Source of the DNA: Synchiropus splendidus
Lineage: Eukaryota; Chordata; Actinopteri; Syngnathiformes; Callionymidae
DNA: 64,000 bases
Direction of reading: 5' to 3'
Assembly (NCBI RefSeq): GCF_027744825.2
Contig: NC_071349.1
Location: 2,170,001 to 2,234,000, forward strand
The notes beneath the pieces are model-generated. The model ran no database searches and had not been told where the DNA came from. It saw only the letters and a program-made list of their open reading frames with translations. Shown here piece after piece: positions 1 through 13,100 of this stretch. Each line of letters starts with the position of its first letter. The stretch's first letter is position 1. The position numbers and the translations under genes were made by a program.

Positions 1-2652
1 CAAAGTTATCAACAATTTTATGTTTGGCGTTCCGGAATAAACCTTATCTCAGGCTGAAAACGCATTTTCTGCATTGTGCCATAACTTTGCAAGGAAGCTT
101 CAGAACATGAAATGTTCACCTCCCACTATAGCAGAAAGGGTCTTTCTAGTAGTTGCACATCAAATCTAAGCTGTCTGAAGTGTTTTTCGAAAGTTATCAA
201 CATTTTTATGTTTGGCGTTCCGGAATCGACCTTATCTCAGGATGAAAAATCGTTTTCTGCATTGTCCCATAACTTTGCAGGGAAGATTCAGAACATGGAA
301 TTTTAACCTCCCACTCTAGCAGAAACGGTCTTTCTAGTAGTTGAACATCAAATGTAAGCTGTCTGAAGTGTTTTTCCAAAGTTATCAACATTTTTATGTT
401 TGGCGTTCCGGAACCCACCTTATCTCAGGCTGAAAATGCGTTTCCTGCTTTGTGCCATAACTTTGCAGGGAAGCGTCAGAAAATGGAATTTTAACCTCCC
501 ACAGTAGCATAAAGGGTCTTTCTAGCAGTTGCACATCAAATCTAAGCTGTCTGAAGTGTTTTTCCAAAGTTATCAACATTTTTATGTTTGGCGTTCCGGA
601 ACCCACCTTTTCTCAAGCTGAAAACGGGTTTTCCGCAATGTGCCATAACTTTGCAGGGAATCTTCAGAACATGAATTTTTCACATCCCACTATAGCAGAA
701 AGGGTCTTTCTAGTAGTTGCACATCAAATCTAAGCTGTCTGAAGTGTTTATCCAAAGTTATCAACATTTTTATGTTTGGCGTTCTGGAACCCACCTTATC
801 TCAGGCTGTTAACGCGATTTACGCATTCTGCCATAACTTTGCAGGGAATCTTCAGAACATTAAATTTTCATATCCCACTATAGCAGAAAGGGTCTTTCTA
901 GTAGTTGCACATCAAATCTAAGCTGTCTGAAGTGTTTTTCCAAAGTTATAAACATTTTTATGTTTGGCGTTACGGAATCGACCTTATCTCAGGCTGAATA
1001 CGCGTTTTCTGCATTGTGCCATAACTTTGCAGGCAAGCTTCAGAACATGAAATATTCACATGCCACTATAGCAGAAAGGGTCTTTCTAGTAGTTGCACAT
1101 CAAATCTAAGCTGTCTGAAGTGTTTTTCCAAAGTTATAAACATTTTTATGTATGGCGTTCCGGAATCTACCTTATCTCAGGCTGAAAACGCGTTTTCTGC
1201 ATTGTGGCATAACTTTGCAGGGAAGCGTCAGAACATGAAATTTTCACGTCCCACTATAGCAGAAAGGATCTTTCCAGTAGTTGCACATCAAATCTATGCT
1301 GTCTGAAGTGTTTTTCGAAAGTGATCAACATTTTTATGTTTGGCGTTCCGGAACCCACCTTATCTCAAGCTGAAAACGCGTTTTCTGCATTGTGCCATAA
1401 CTTTGCAGGGAGGCTTCAGAACACGAAATGTTCACCTCCCACTATAGCAGAAAGGGTCTTTCTAGTAGTTGCACATCAAATTGAAGCTGTCTGAAGTGTT
1501 TTTCCAAAGTTATCAACAATTTTATGTTTGGCGTTCCGGAATAAACCTTATCTCAGGCTGAAAACGCATTTTCTGCATTGTGCCATAACTTTGCAAGGAA
1601 GCTTCAGAACATGAAATGTTCACCTCCCACTATAGCAGAAAGGGTCTTTCTAGTAGTTGCACATCAAATCTAAGCTGTCTGAAGTGTTTTTCGAAAGTTA
1701 TCAACATTTTTATGTTTGGCGTTCCGGAATCGACCTTATCTCAGGATGAAAAATCGTTTTCTGCATTGTCCCATAACTTTGCAGGGAAGATTCAGAACAT
1801 GGAATTTTAACCTCCCACTCTAGCAGAAACGGTCTTTCTAGTAGTTGAACATCAAATGTAAGCTGTCTGAAGTGTTTTTCCAAAGTTATCAACATTTTTA
1901 TGTTTGGCGTTCCGGAACCCACCTTATCTCAGGCTGAAAATGCGTTTCCTGCTTTGTGCCATAACTTTGCAGGGAAGCGTCAGAAAATGGAATTTTAACC
2001 TCCCACAGTAGCATAAAGGGTCTTTCTAGCAGTTGCACATCAAATCTAAGCTGTCTGAAGTGTTTTTCCAAAGTTATCAACATTTTTATGTTTGGCGTTC
2101 CGGAACCCACCTTTTCTCAAGCTGAAAACGGGTTTTCCGCAATGTGCCATAACTTTGCAGGGAATCTTCAGAACATGAATTTTTCACATCCCACTATAGC
2201 AGAAAGGGTCTTTCTAGTAGTTGCACATCAAATCTAAGCTGTCTGAAGTGTTTATCCAAAGTTATCAACATTTTTATGTTTGGCGTTCTGGAACCCACCT
2301 TATCTCAGGCTGTTAACGCGATTTACGCATTCTGCCATAACTTTGCAGGGAATCTTCAGAACATTAAATTTTCATATCCCACTATAGCAGAAAGGGTCTT
2401 TCTAGTAGTTGCACATCAAATCTAAGCTGTCTGAAGTGTTTTTCCAAAGTTATAAACATTTTTATGTTTGGCGTTACGGAATCGACCTTATCTCAGGCTG
2501 AATACGCGTTTTCTGCATTGTGCCATAACTTTGCAGGCAAGCTTCAGAACATGAAATATTCACATGCCACTATAGCAGAAAGGGTCTTTCTAGTAGTTGC
2601 ACATCAAATCTAAGCTGTCTGAAGTGTTTTTCCAAAGTTATAAACATTTTTA
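1..2652. repeat. Satellite HOR block A: 8-monomer unit, 1504 bp
   Basis: Bases 1-1148 recur at 1505-2652 with an offset of exactly 1504 bp (8 x 188) and no difference that I could see by eye. Shared markers are the variant GGAATAAACC (about 36 and 1540) and the AAATCGTTTTC monomer. The first copy continues to 1504; the second leaves the pattern after about six monomers near 2652, where TACGCTTGGCG replaces TATGTATGGCG. The block may extend beyond the left window edge. Confidence 0.9.
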
Positions 2653-5600
2653 CGCTTGGCGTTCCGAAACCCACCTTATCTCAGGCTGAAAACGCGTTTT
2701 CTGCATTGTGCCATAACTTTGCAGAGACGCTTCAGAACATGAAATTTTCACATCCCACTATAGCAGAAAGGGTCTTTCTAGAAGTTGCACATCAAATCTA
2801 AACTGTCTGAAGTGTTTTTCCATAGTTATAAACATTTTTACGCTTGGCGTTCCGGAACCCACCTTATCTCAGGCTGAAAACGTGTTTCTTTCTTTGTACC
2901 ATAAGTTTGCAGGGAAGCTTCAGAACATGAAATTTTCACCTCTGACTATAGCAGAAAGGGTCTTTCTAGTAGTTGCACATCAAATCTAAGCTGTCTTAAG
3001 TGTTTTTCGAAAGTTATCAACATTTATATGTTTTTGCGTTCCGGAATCCCCCGTATCTCAGACTGAAAACGCGTTTTCTGGATTGTGCCATAACTTTGCA
3101 GTGAAGCCTCAGAACATGCAATTTTCACCTCCCACTATAGTAGAAAGGGCCTTTCTAGTAGTTGCACATCAAATCTAAGCTGTCTGAAGTGTTTTTCCAA
3201 AGTGATCAACATTTTTATGTTTGGCGTTTGGGAATCGACCTTATCTCAGGCTCAAAATGCGTTTTCTGCATTGTGCCATAACTTTGCAGAGAAGCTTCAG
3301 AACATGACATTTAAACCTCCTACTATAGCAGAAATGGTCTTTCTAGTAGTTGCACATCAAATCTTAGCTGTCTGAAGTGTTTTTCCAAAGTTATCAACAT
3401 TTTTATGTTTGGCGTTCTGGAACCCACCTTATCTCAGGCTGAAAACGCGTTTTCTGCATTGTGCCTTAACTTTTCAGGGGAGCTTGAGTACATGGAATTT
3501 TCACCTCCCACTATAACAGAAAGGGTCCTTCTCGTAGTTGCACATCAACTATAAGCTGTCTGAAGTGTTTTTCCAAAGTTATCAACATTTTTATGTTTGG
3601 CGTTCCGGAATCGACCTTATCTCTGGCAGAAAACGCGTTTTCTGCATTGTGCCATAACTTTGCATGGATGCTTCGGAACATGAAATTTTCACGTCCCACT
3701 ATCGCAGAAACGGTCTTTCTAGTAGTTGCACATCAAATCTAAGCTGTCTGATGTGTTTTTCGAAAGTTATCTACATTTTTATGTTTGGTGTTCCGGAATC
3801 GACCTTATCTCAGGCTAAAAACGCGTTTTACGAATTGTGCCATAACTTTGCAGGGAAGCTGTAGAACATGAAATTTTCACCTCCCACAATAGCAGAAAGG
3901 GTCTTTCTAGTAGTTGCACATCAAATCTAAGCTGTCTGAAGTGTTTTTCCAAAGTTATCAACATTTTTATGTTTGGCGTTCCGGAACCAACCTTATCTCA
4001 GGATGAAAAATCGTTTTCTGCATTGTGCCATAACTTTGCAGGTAAGCTTCAGAACATGAAATTTTGACCTCCCACTATAGCAGAAAGGGTCTTTCTAGTA
4101 GTTGCACATCAAATCTAAGCTGTCTGAACTGTTTTTCGAAAGTTATCAACATTTTTATGTTTGGCGTTCCGGAATCGACCTTATCTCAGGCTGAAAACGC
4201 GTTTTACGCAATGTACCATAACTTTGCATGAAAGCTTCAGAACATGAAATTTTAACCTCCCACTATAGCAGAAAGGGTCTTTTTAGTAGTTGCGCATCAA
4301 ATCTGAACTGTCTGTAGTGTTTTTCCAAACTGATCAACATTTTTATGTTTGGCGTTCCGGAATCGACCTTATCTCTGGCAGAAAACGCGGTTTCTGCATT
4401 GTGCCATAACTTTGCTTGGATGCTTCCGAACATGAAATTTTCACGTCCCACTATCGCAGAAACGGTCTTTCTAGTAGTTGCACATCAAATCTAACCTGTC
4501 TGAAGTGTTTTTCCAAAGTTATCAACATCCTTATGTTTGGCGTTCCGGAATCAACCTTATCTCAGGCTGAAAACGCGTTTTCTGCATTGTGCCATCACTT
4601 TGCAGGAAAGGTGCAGAATATGAAATTTTCACCTCTCACTATAGCAGAAAGGGTCTTTCTAGTAGTTGCACAACAAATCTAAGCTGTCTGAAGTGTTTTT
4701 CGAAAGTTATCAACATTTTTATGTTTGGCGTTCGGGATCGCACCTTATTGAAAACGCCTTTTCTGCATTGTGCCATAACTTTGCAGGGAAGCTTCAGAAC
4801 ATGAAATTTTCAACTCCCACTACAGCAGAAAGGGTCTTTCTAGTAGTTGCACGTCAAATATAAGCTGTCTGAAGTGTTTTTCCGAAGTTATCGACATTTT
4901 TATGTTTGGAGTTCCGGAATCGACCTTATCTCAGGCTAAAAACGCGTTTTACGCATTGTGCCATAACTTTGCAGGGAAGCTTCAGAACATGAAATTTTAA
5001 CATGCCACTATAGCAGAAAGGGTCCTTCTAGTAGTTGCACATCAAATCTAACCTGTCTGAAGTGTTTTTCCAAAGTTATCAACATCCTTATGTTTGGCGT
5101 TCCGGAATCAACCTTATCTCAGGCTGAAAACGCGTTTTCTTCATTGTGCCATCACTTTGCAGGAAAGCTGCAGAATATGAAATTTTCACCTCTCACTATA
5201 GCAGAAAGGGTCTTTCTAGTAGTTGCACAACAAATCTTAGCTGTCTGAAGTGTTTTTCGAAAGTTATCAACATTTTTATGTTTGGCGTTCGGGATCGCAC
5301 CTTATTGAAAACGCCTTTTCTGCATTGTGCCATAACTTTGCAGGGAAGCTTCGGAACATGAAATTTTCACATCCCACTATAGCAGAAAGTGTCTTTCTAG
5401 TAGTTGCACATCAAATCTAAGCTGTCTGAAGTGTTTTTCCAAAGTTATCAACATTTTTATGTTTGGCGTTCTGGAACCCACCTTTTCTCAGGCTGAAAAC
5501 GCATTTTCTGCATTGTGCCATAACTTTACAGGGAGACTTCAGAACATGAAATTTTCTCCTCCCACTATAGCAGAAAGGGTATTTCTAGTAGTTGCACATC

Positions 5601-6536
5601 AAATCTAAGGAGTCTGAAGTGTTTTTCCAAAGTTATCAACATTCTTATGTTTGGCGTTCCGGAATCAACCTTATCTCAGACTGAAAACGTGTTTTCTGCA
5701 TTGTGCCATAACTTTGGAGGGAAACTTCAGAACATGAAATTTTCACCTCCAACTATAGCAGAAAGGTTCTTTCTAGTAGTTGCACATCATATCTAAGCAG
5801 TTTGAAGTGTTTTTCCAAAGTTAACACCATTTTTATGTTTGGCGTTCCAGAAACAACCTTATCTCAGGCTGAAAACGCGTTTTACACAATTTGCCATAAC
5901 TTTGCAGGAAAGCTTCAGAACATGAAATTTTTACCTCCCACTATAGCAGAAAGGGTCTTTCTAGTAGTTGCACATCAAATCTAAGCTGTCTGAAGTGTTT
6001 TTCCAAAGTTATCAACATTCTTATGTTTGGCGTTCCGGAATCAACCTAAACTCAGGCTGAAAACGCGTTTTCTGCATTGTGCCATAACTTTTCAGGGAAG
6101 CTTCAGAACATGAAATTTTCACCTCCCACTATAGCAGAAATGGTCTTTCTAGTAGTTGCACATCAAATCTAAGCTGTCTTAAGTGTTTTTCCAAAGTTAT
6201 CAACATTTTTATGTTTGGCGTTCCGGAACTCTCCTTATCTCACGCTTAAAACGCGTTTTCTGCATTGTGCCATAACTTTGCAGGGAAGCTTTAGAACATG
6301 AAATTTTCACCCCCCACTAGAGCAGAAAGGGTATTTCTAGTAGTTGCACATCAAATCTAAGCTGTCTGAAGTGTATTTCCAAAGTTATCAACATTTTTAT
6401 GTTTGGCGTTCCAGAATCGACCTTGTCTCAGGCTGAAAACGCGTTTTACGCAATTTGCCATAACTTTGCAGGAAAGCCTCAGAACATGACATTTTCACCC
6501 TCACTATAGCAGAAAGGGTCTTTCTACTAGTTGCAC
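2653..6536. repeat. Mostly monomeric satellite with a 557-bp offset duplication
   Basis: About 21 monomers that differ individually and show no long HOR. Within them about 320 bp at 4475-4795 recurs at 5032-5352, offset 557 bp (three monomers minus 7). Both copies contain a CATCACTTTGCAGG/CTGCAGAATATG monomer followed by a 181-bp monomer in which CTCAGGC is missing (ACCTTATTGAAAACGCC at 4743 and 5300). The same variant pair reappears at 52.4-52.7 kb. I see no gene here. Confidence 0.85.
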
Positions 6537-8792
6537 ATCAAATCTAAGCTGTCTGAAGTGTTTTTCCAAAGTTATCAACATTTTTATGTTTGGCGTTCTG
6601 GAACCCACCTTATCTCAGGCTGAAAACGCGTTTTCTGCATTGTGCCATAACTTTGCAGGAAAGCTTCAGAACATGAAATTTTCACCTCCCACTATAGCAG
6701 AAATGGTCTTTCTAGTAGTTGCACATCAAATCTAAGCTGTCTGATGTGTTGTTCAAAAGTTATCAACATTTTTATGTTTGGCGTTCCGGAACCCACCTTA
6801 TCTCAGGCTGAAAACGCGTTTTCTGCATTGTGCCATAACTTTGCAGGGAAGCTTTAGAACATGAAAATTTCACCTCCCACTATAGCAGAAAGGGTCTTTC
6901 TCGTAGTTGCACATCAAATCTAAGCTATCTGAAGTGTTTTTCGAAAGTTTTCAACATTTTTATGTTTGGTGTTCCTGAATCGACCTTATCTCAGGCCGAA
7001 AACGCGTTTTCTGCATTGTGCCATAACTTTGCAGGGAAGCTTCAGAACATGAAATTTTCACCTCCCACTTCAGCAGAAAGGGTATTTCTAGTAGTTGCAC
7101 ATCAAATCTAAGCTGTCTGTAGAGTTTTTCCTGAGTTATCAACATTTTTATGTTTGGCTTTCCGGAATCGACCTTATCTCAGGCTGAACACGCGTTTTCT
7201 GCAATGTGCCATAACTTTGCAGGGAAGCTTCAGAACATGAAATGTTCACCTCCCACCATAGCAGAAAGGGTCTTTCTAGTAGTTGCACATCAGATCTAAG
7301 CTGTCCGAAGTGTTTTTCGAAAGTTATCAACATTTTTATGTTTGGTGTTCCGGAATCGACCTTATCTCAGGATGAAAAATCGTTTTCTGCATTGTCCCAT
7401 GACTTTCCAGGGAAGCGTCAGAACATGAATTTTCGACCTCCCACTATAGCAGAAAGGGTCTTTCGAGTAGTTGCACATCAAATCTAAGCTGTCTGAAGTG
7501 TTTTTCCAAAGTTATCAACATTTTTATGTTTGGCGTTCCAGAATCGACCTTATCTCAGGCTGAAAACGCGTTTTACGCATTTTGTCATAACTTTGCAGGG
7601 AAACTTCAGAAAATGAAATTTACACCTCCCACTAAAGCAGAAAGGGTCTTTCTAGTAGTTGCACATCAAATCTAAGCTGTCTGAAGTGTTTTTCCAAAGT
7701 TATCAACATTTTTATGTTTGGCGTTCTGGAACCCACCTTATCTCAGGCTGAAAACGCGTTTTCTGCATTGTGCCATAACTTTGCAGGAAAGCTTCAGAAC
7801 ATGAAATTTTCACCTCCCACTATAGCAGAAATTGTCTTTCTAGTAGTTGCACATCAAATCTAAGCTGTCTGATGTGTTGTTCAAAAGTTATCAACATTTT
7901 TATGTTTGGCGTTCCGGAACCCACCTTATCTCAGGCTGAAAACGCGTTTTCTGCATTGTGCCATAACTTTGCAGGGAAGCTTTAGAACATGAAAATTTCA
8001 CCTCCCACTATAGCAGAAAGGGTCTTTCTCGTAGTTGCACATCAAATCTAAGCTATCTGAAGTGTTTTTCGAAAGTTTTCAACATTTTTATGTTTGATGT
8101 TCCTGAATCGACCTTATCTCAGGCCGAAAACGCGTTTTCTGCATTGTGCCATAACTTTGCAGGGACGCTTCAGAACATGAAATTTTCACCTCCCACTTCA
8201 GCAGAAAGGGTATTTCTAGTAGTTGCACATCAAATCTAAGCTGTCTGTAGAGTTTTTCCTGAGTTATCAACATTTTTATGTTTGGCTTTCCGGAATCGAC
8301 CTTATCTCAGGCTGAACACGCGTTTTCTGCAATGTGCCATAACTTTGCAGGGAAGCTTCAGAACATGAAATGTTCACCTCCCACCATAGCAGAAAGGGTC
8401 TTTCTAGTAGTTGCACATCAGATCTAAGCTGTCCGAAGTGTTTTTCGAAAGTTATCAACATTTTTATGTTTGGTGTTCCGGAATCGACCTTATCTCAGGA
8501 TGAAAAATCGTTTTCTGCATTGTCCCATGACTTTCCAGGGAAGCGTCAGAACATGAATTTTCGACCTCCCACTATAGCAGAAAGGGTCTTTCGAGTAGTT
8601 GCACATCAAATCTAAGCTGTCTGAAGTGTTTTTCCAAAGTTATCAACATTTTTATGTTTGGCGTTCCAGAATCGACCTTATCTCAGGCTGAAAACGCGTT
8701 TTACGCATTTTGTCATAACTTTGCAGGGAAACTTCAGAAAATGAAATTTACACCTCCCACTAAAGCAGAAAGGGTCTTTCTAGTAGTTGCAC
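6537..8792. repeat. Satellite HOR block B: 6-monomer unit, 1128 bp, two copies
   Basis: 6537-7664 is repeated at 7665-8792 (offset 1128 = 6 x 188). Markers found in both copies include GATGTGTTGTTCAAAAG, GTTTTCAACATTTTTATG and TAGAGTTTTTCCTGAG. Only a few differences are visible, for example AAATGGTC versus AAATTGTC near 6708 and 7836, and GTTTGGTG versus GTTTGATG near 6964 and 8092. Flanking monomers on both sides do not match across the offset, which sets the edges to within a few tens of bases. Confidence 0.9.
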
Positions 8793-10140
8793 ATCAAATC
8801 TAAGCTGTCTGAAGTGTTGTTCCAAAGTGATAAACATTTTTACGTTTGGCGTTTCGGAATCGACCTTATCTCACGCTGAAAACGCGTTTTCTGCATTGTG
8901 CCATAACTTCTCAGGGAAGCTTCAGAACATGAAATGTTCACCTCCCACTATAGCAGAAAGTGTCTTTCTAGTAGTTGCACATCAAATCTAAGCTGTCTGA
9001 AGTGTTTTTCCAAAGTTGTCAACATTTCAATGTTTGGCGTTACAGAATCGACCGTATCTCAGGATGAAAAATTGTTTTCTGAATTGTCCCATAACTTTCC
9101 AGGGAAGCTTCAGAACATGAAATTTCGACCTAACACTATAGCAGAAACGGTCCTCCTAGTAGTTGCACATCAAATCTAAGCTGTCTGAAGTGTTGTTCCA
9201 AAGTTATCAACATTTTTACGTTTGGCGTTTCGGAATCGACCTTATCTCAGGCTGAAAACGCGTTTTACGCATTGTACCATAACTTTCCAGGGAAGCTTAA
9301 GAGCATCGAATTTTCACCACCCACTATAGCAGAAAGGGTCTTTCTAGTAGTTTCACATCAAATCGAAGCTGTCTGAAGTGTATTTCAAAAGTTATCAACA
9401 TTTTTTATGTTTGGCGTTCCGGAATCGACCTTATCTCAGGCTGGAAACGTGTTTTACGCATTGGGCCATAACTTTCCAGGGAAGATTCAGAACATCGAAT
9501 TTTCTCCACCCACTATAGCAGAAAGGGTCTTTCGAGCAGTTGCACATCAAATCTAAGCTGTCTGAAGTGTATTTCGAAAGTTATCAACATTTTTATGTTT
9601 GGCGTTCCGGAATTGACCTTATCTCAGGCTGAAAACGCGTTTTCTGCATTGTGCCATAACTTTGCAGGGAAGCTTCAGAACATGAAATTTGCACCTCCCA
9701 CTATAGCAGAAAGGGTCTTTCTAATAGTTGCACATTAAATCTAAGCTGTCTGAAGTGTTTTTCGAACGTTATCAACATTTTTATGTTTGGCGTTCTAGAA
9801 CCCTCCTTATCTCAGGCTGAAAATGCGTTTTCTGCATTGTGCCATAACTTTGCAGGGAAGCTTCAGAACAGGGAATGTTCACTTCCCACTATAGCAGAAA
9901 GGGTCTTTCTAGTAGTTGCACATCAAATCTAAGCTGTCTGAATTGTTTTTCCAAAGTTATCAACTGTTTTATGTTTGCCGTTGCGGAATCGAACTTATCT
10001 CAGGCTGAAAACGCTTTTTACGCATTGTGCCATAACTTTGCAGGGAAGCTTCAGAACATGAAATTTTGACGTCCCACTATAGCGGAAAGGGTGTTTCTAG
10101 TAGTTGCACATCAAATCTAATCTGTCTGAAGTGTTTTTCA
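8793..10140. repeat. Monomeric satellite between HOR blocks B and C
   Basis: About seven individually diverged monomers. The part from about 9765 onward is the start of a segment of about 800 bp that has a dispersed second copy near 16720-17530 (offset about 6954, 37 monomers minus 2), marked by TTCTAGAACCCTCC and AACAGGGAATGTTCAC. No gene or other element is visible. Confidence 0.8.
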
Positions 10141-13100
10141 AAAGTTATCAACATTTTTATGTTTGGCATTGCGGAATCGACCTTATCTCAGGCTGAAAAC
10201 GTGTTTTACGCATTGTGCTATAACTTTGCAGGGAAGCTTCAGAACATGGAATTTTCATTATCCACTATAGCAGAAAGGGTCTTTCTAGTAGTTGCACATC
10301 AAATCTCAGCAGTCTGAAGTGTTTTTCTAACGTTATCAACATTTTTATGTTTGGCGTTCGATAATCGACCATATCTCAGGCTGAAAACGCGTTTTCTGCA
10401 TTGTGCCATAACTTTGCAGAGAAGCTTCAGAACATGAAATTTTCACCTCCCACTACAACAGAAAGTGTCTTTCTAGTAGTTGCACATCAAATCTAAGCTG
10501 TCTGAAGTGTTTTTCCAAAGCTATCAACATTTTTATGTTTGGCGCTGCGGAATCGACCTTATCTCAGGCTGAAAACGCGTTTTACGCATGGTGCCATGAC
10601 TTTGCAGGGAAGCTTCAGAACATCGAATTTTCACCTCCCACTATAGCAGAAACGGTCTTTCTAGTAGTTGCACATCAAATCTAAGCTGTCTGAAGTGTTT
10701 TTCCAAAGTTATCAACATTTTTATGTTTGACGTTCCGGAATCAACCTCATCTCAGGCTGAAAACGGGATTTACGCATTGTGTCATAACTTTGCAGCGAAG
10801 CTTCAGAACATGAAATTTTCACCTCCCACTATAGCAGAAATGGTCTTTCTAGTAGTTGCACATCAAATCTAAGCTGTCTGAAGTGTTTTTCCGAAGTTAT
10901 TAACATTTTTATGTTTGGCGTTCCGGAATTGACCTTATGTGAGGCTGAAAACGCGTTTTCTGCATTGTGACATAACTTTGCAGGGAAGCTTCAGAACATC
11001 GAATTTTCACCTCCCACTATAGCAGAAACGGTCTTTCTAGTAGTTGCACATCAAATCTAAGCTGTCCGAAGTGTTTTTCCAAAGTTATCAACATTTTTAT
11101 GTTTGACGTTCCGGAATCAACCTCATCTCAGGCTGAAAACGGGTTTTACGCATTGTGTCATAACTTTGCAGCGAAGCTTCAGAACATGAAATTTTCACCT
11201 CCCACTATAGCAGAAATGGTCTTTCTAGTAGTTGCACATCAAATCTAAGCTGTCTGAAGTGTTTTTCCGAAGTTATTAACATTTTTATGTTTGGCGTTCC
11301 GGAATTGACCTTATGTGAGGCTGAAAACGCGTTTTCTGCATTGTGACGTAACTTTGCAGGGAAGCTTCAGAACATCGAATTTTCACCTCCCACAATGGCA
11401 GAAATGGTCTTTCTAGTAGTTGCACATCAAATCTAAGCAGTATGAAGTGTTTTTCCAGAATTATGAACATGTTTATGTTTGGCGTTCCGTAATCGACCTT
11501 ATCTCAGGCTGAAAACGCATTTTACGCATTGTGCCATAACTTTGGTGGGAAGCTTTCTATCATCGAATGTTCACCACCCACTATATTAGAAAGGGTCTTT
11601 CTAGTAGTTGCACATCAAATCTAAGCAGAATGAAGTGTTTTTCCAAAGTTATCAACATTTTTATGTTTGGCGTACCAGAATCGATCTTATCTCAGGCTGA
11701 AGACGTGTTTTCTGCATTGTGCCATAACTTTGCAGGGAAGCTTCAGAACATGAAATTTTAAACTTGCGCTATAGCAGAAAAGGTCTTTCGAGTAGTTGGA
11801 CATCAAATATAAGCTGTCTGAAGTGTTTTTCCAAAGTTATCAACATTTTTATGTTTGGCGTTCTGAAATCAACCTCATCTCAGGCTGAAAACGGGTTTTA
11901 CGCATTGTGTCATAACTTTGCAGCGAAGCTTCAGAACTTGAAATTTTCACCTCCCACGAGAGCAGAAAGGGTCTTTCTCGAAGTTGCACATCAAATCTAA
12001 GCTGTCTGAAGTGTTTTTCCAAAGTTATCAACATTTTTATGTTTGGCGTTCCGGAACCCACCTTATCTCAGGCTGAAAACGCGTTTTCTGCATTGTGCCG
12101 TAACTTTGCAGGGAGACTTCAGAACATGAAGTTTTCTCCTCCCACTATAGCAGAAAGGGTCTTTCTAGTAGTTGCACATCAAATCTAAGCTGTTTGAAGT
12201 GTTTTTCCAAAGTTAATACCATTTTTACATTTGGCGTTCCAGAAACAACCTTATCTCAGGCTGAAAACGCGTTTTACGCAATTTGCCCTAACTTTGCAGG
12301 AAAGCTTCAGAACATGAAATTTTCATCTCCCACTATAGCAGAAAGTGTCTTTCTAGTAGTTGCACATCAAATCTAAGCTGTCTGAAGTGTTTTTCCAAAG
12401 TTATCAACATTTTTATGTTTGGCGTTCTGGAATCCACCTTATCTCAGGCTGAAAACGCGTTTTCTGCATTGTGCTATAACTTTGCAGGGAGACTTCAGAA
12501 CATGAAATTTTCTCCTCCCACTATAGCAGAAAGGGTATTTCTCGTAGTTGCACATCAAATCTAAGTTGTCTGAAGTGTTTTTCCAAAGTTATCAACATTC
12601 TTATGTTTGGCGTTCCGGAATCAACCTTATCTCAGACTGAAAACGTGTTTTCTGCATTGTGCCATAACTTTGCAGGGAGACTTCAGAACATGAAATTTTC
12701 TCCTCCCACTATAGCAGAAAGGGCCTTTCTAGTAGTTGCACATCAAATCTAAGCTGTGGAAAGTGTTTTTCCAACGTTATCAACATTTTTATGTTGGCGT
12801 TACGGAATCGACCTTATCTCCAGCTGAAAACGCGTTTTCTGCATTGTGCCATAACTTTGCAGGGAAGCTTCAGAAGATGAAATTTTAACATCCCAGAATA
12901 GCAGAAAGGGTCTTTCTAGTAGTTGCACATCAAATCTAAGCTGTCTGAAGTGTTTTTCCAAAGTTATCAACATTTTTATGTTTGGCATTGCGGAATCGAC
13001 CTTATCTCAGGCTGAAAACGTGTTTTACGCATTGTGCCATAACTTTGCAGGGAAGCTTCAGAACATGGAATTTTCATTATCCACTATAGCAGAAAGGGTC

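Noticed and set aside
103..117. GAACATGAAATGTTC as a glucocorticoid/androgen response element
   Set aside because: The AGAACA and TGTTC half sites are 5 bases apart instead of the 3 required, so it is kept only as a structural dyad.
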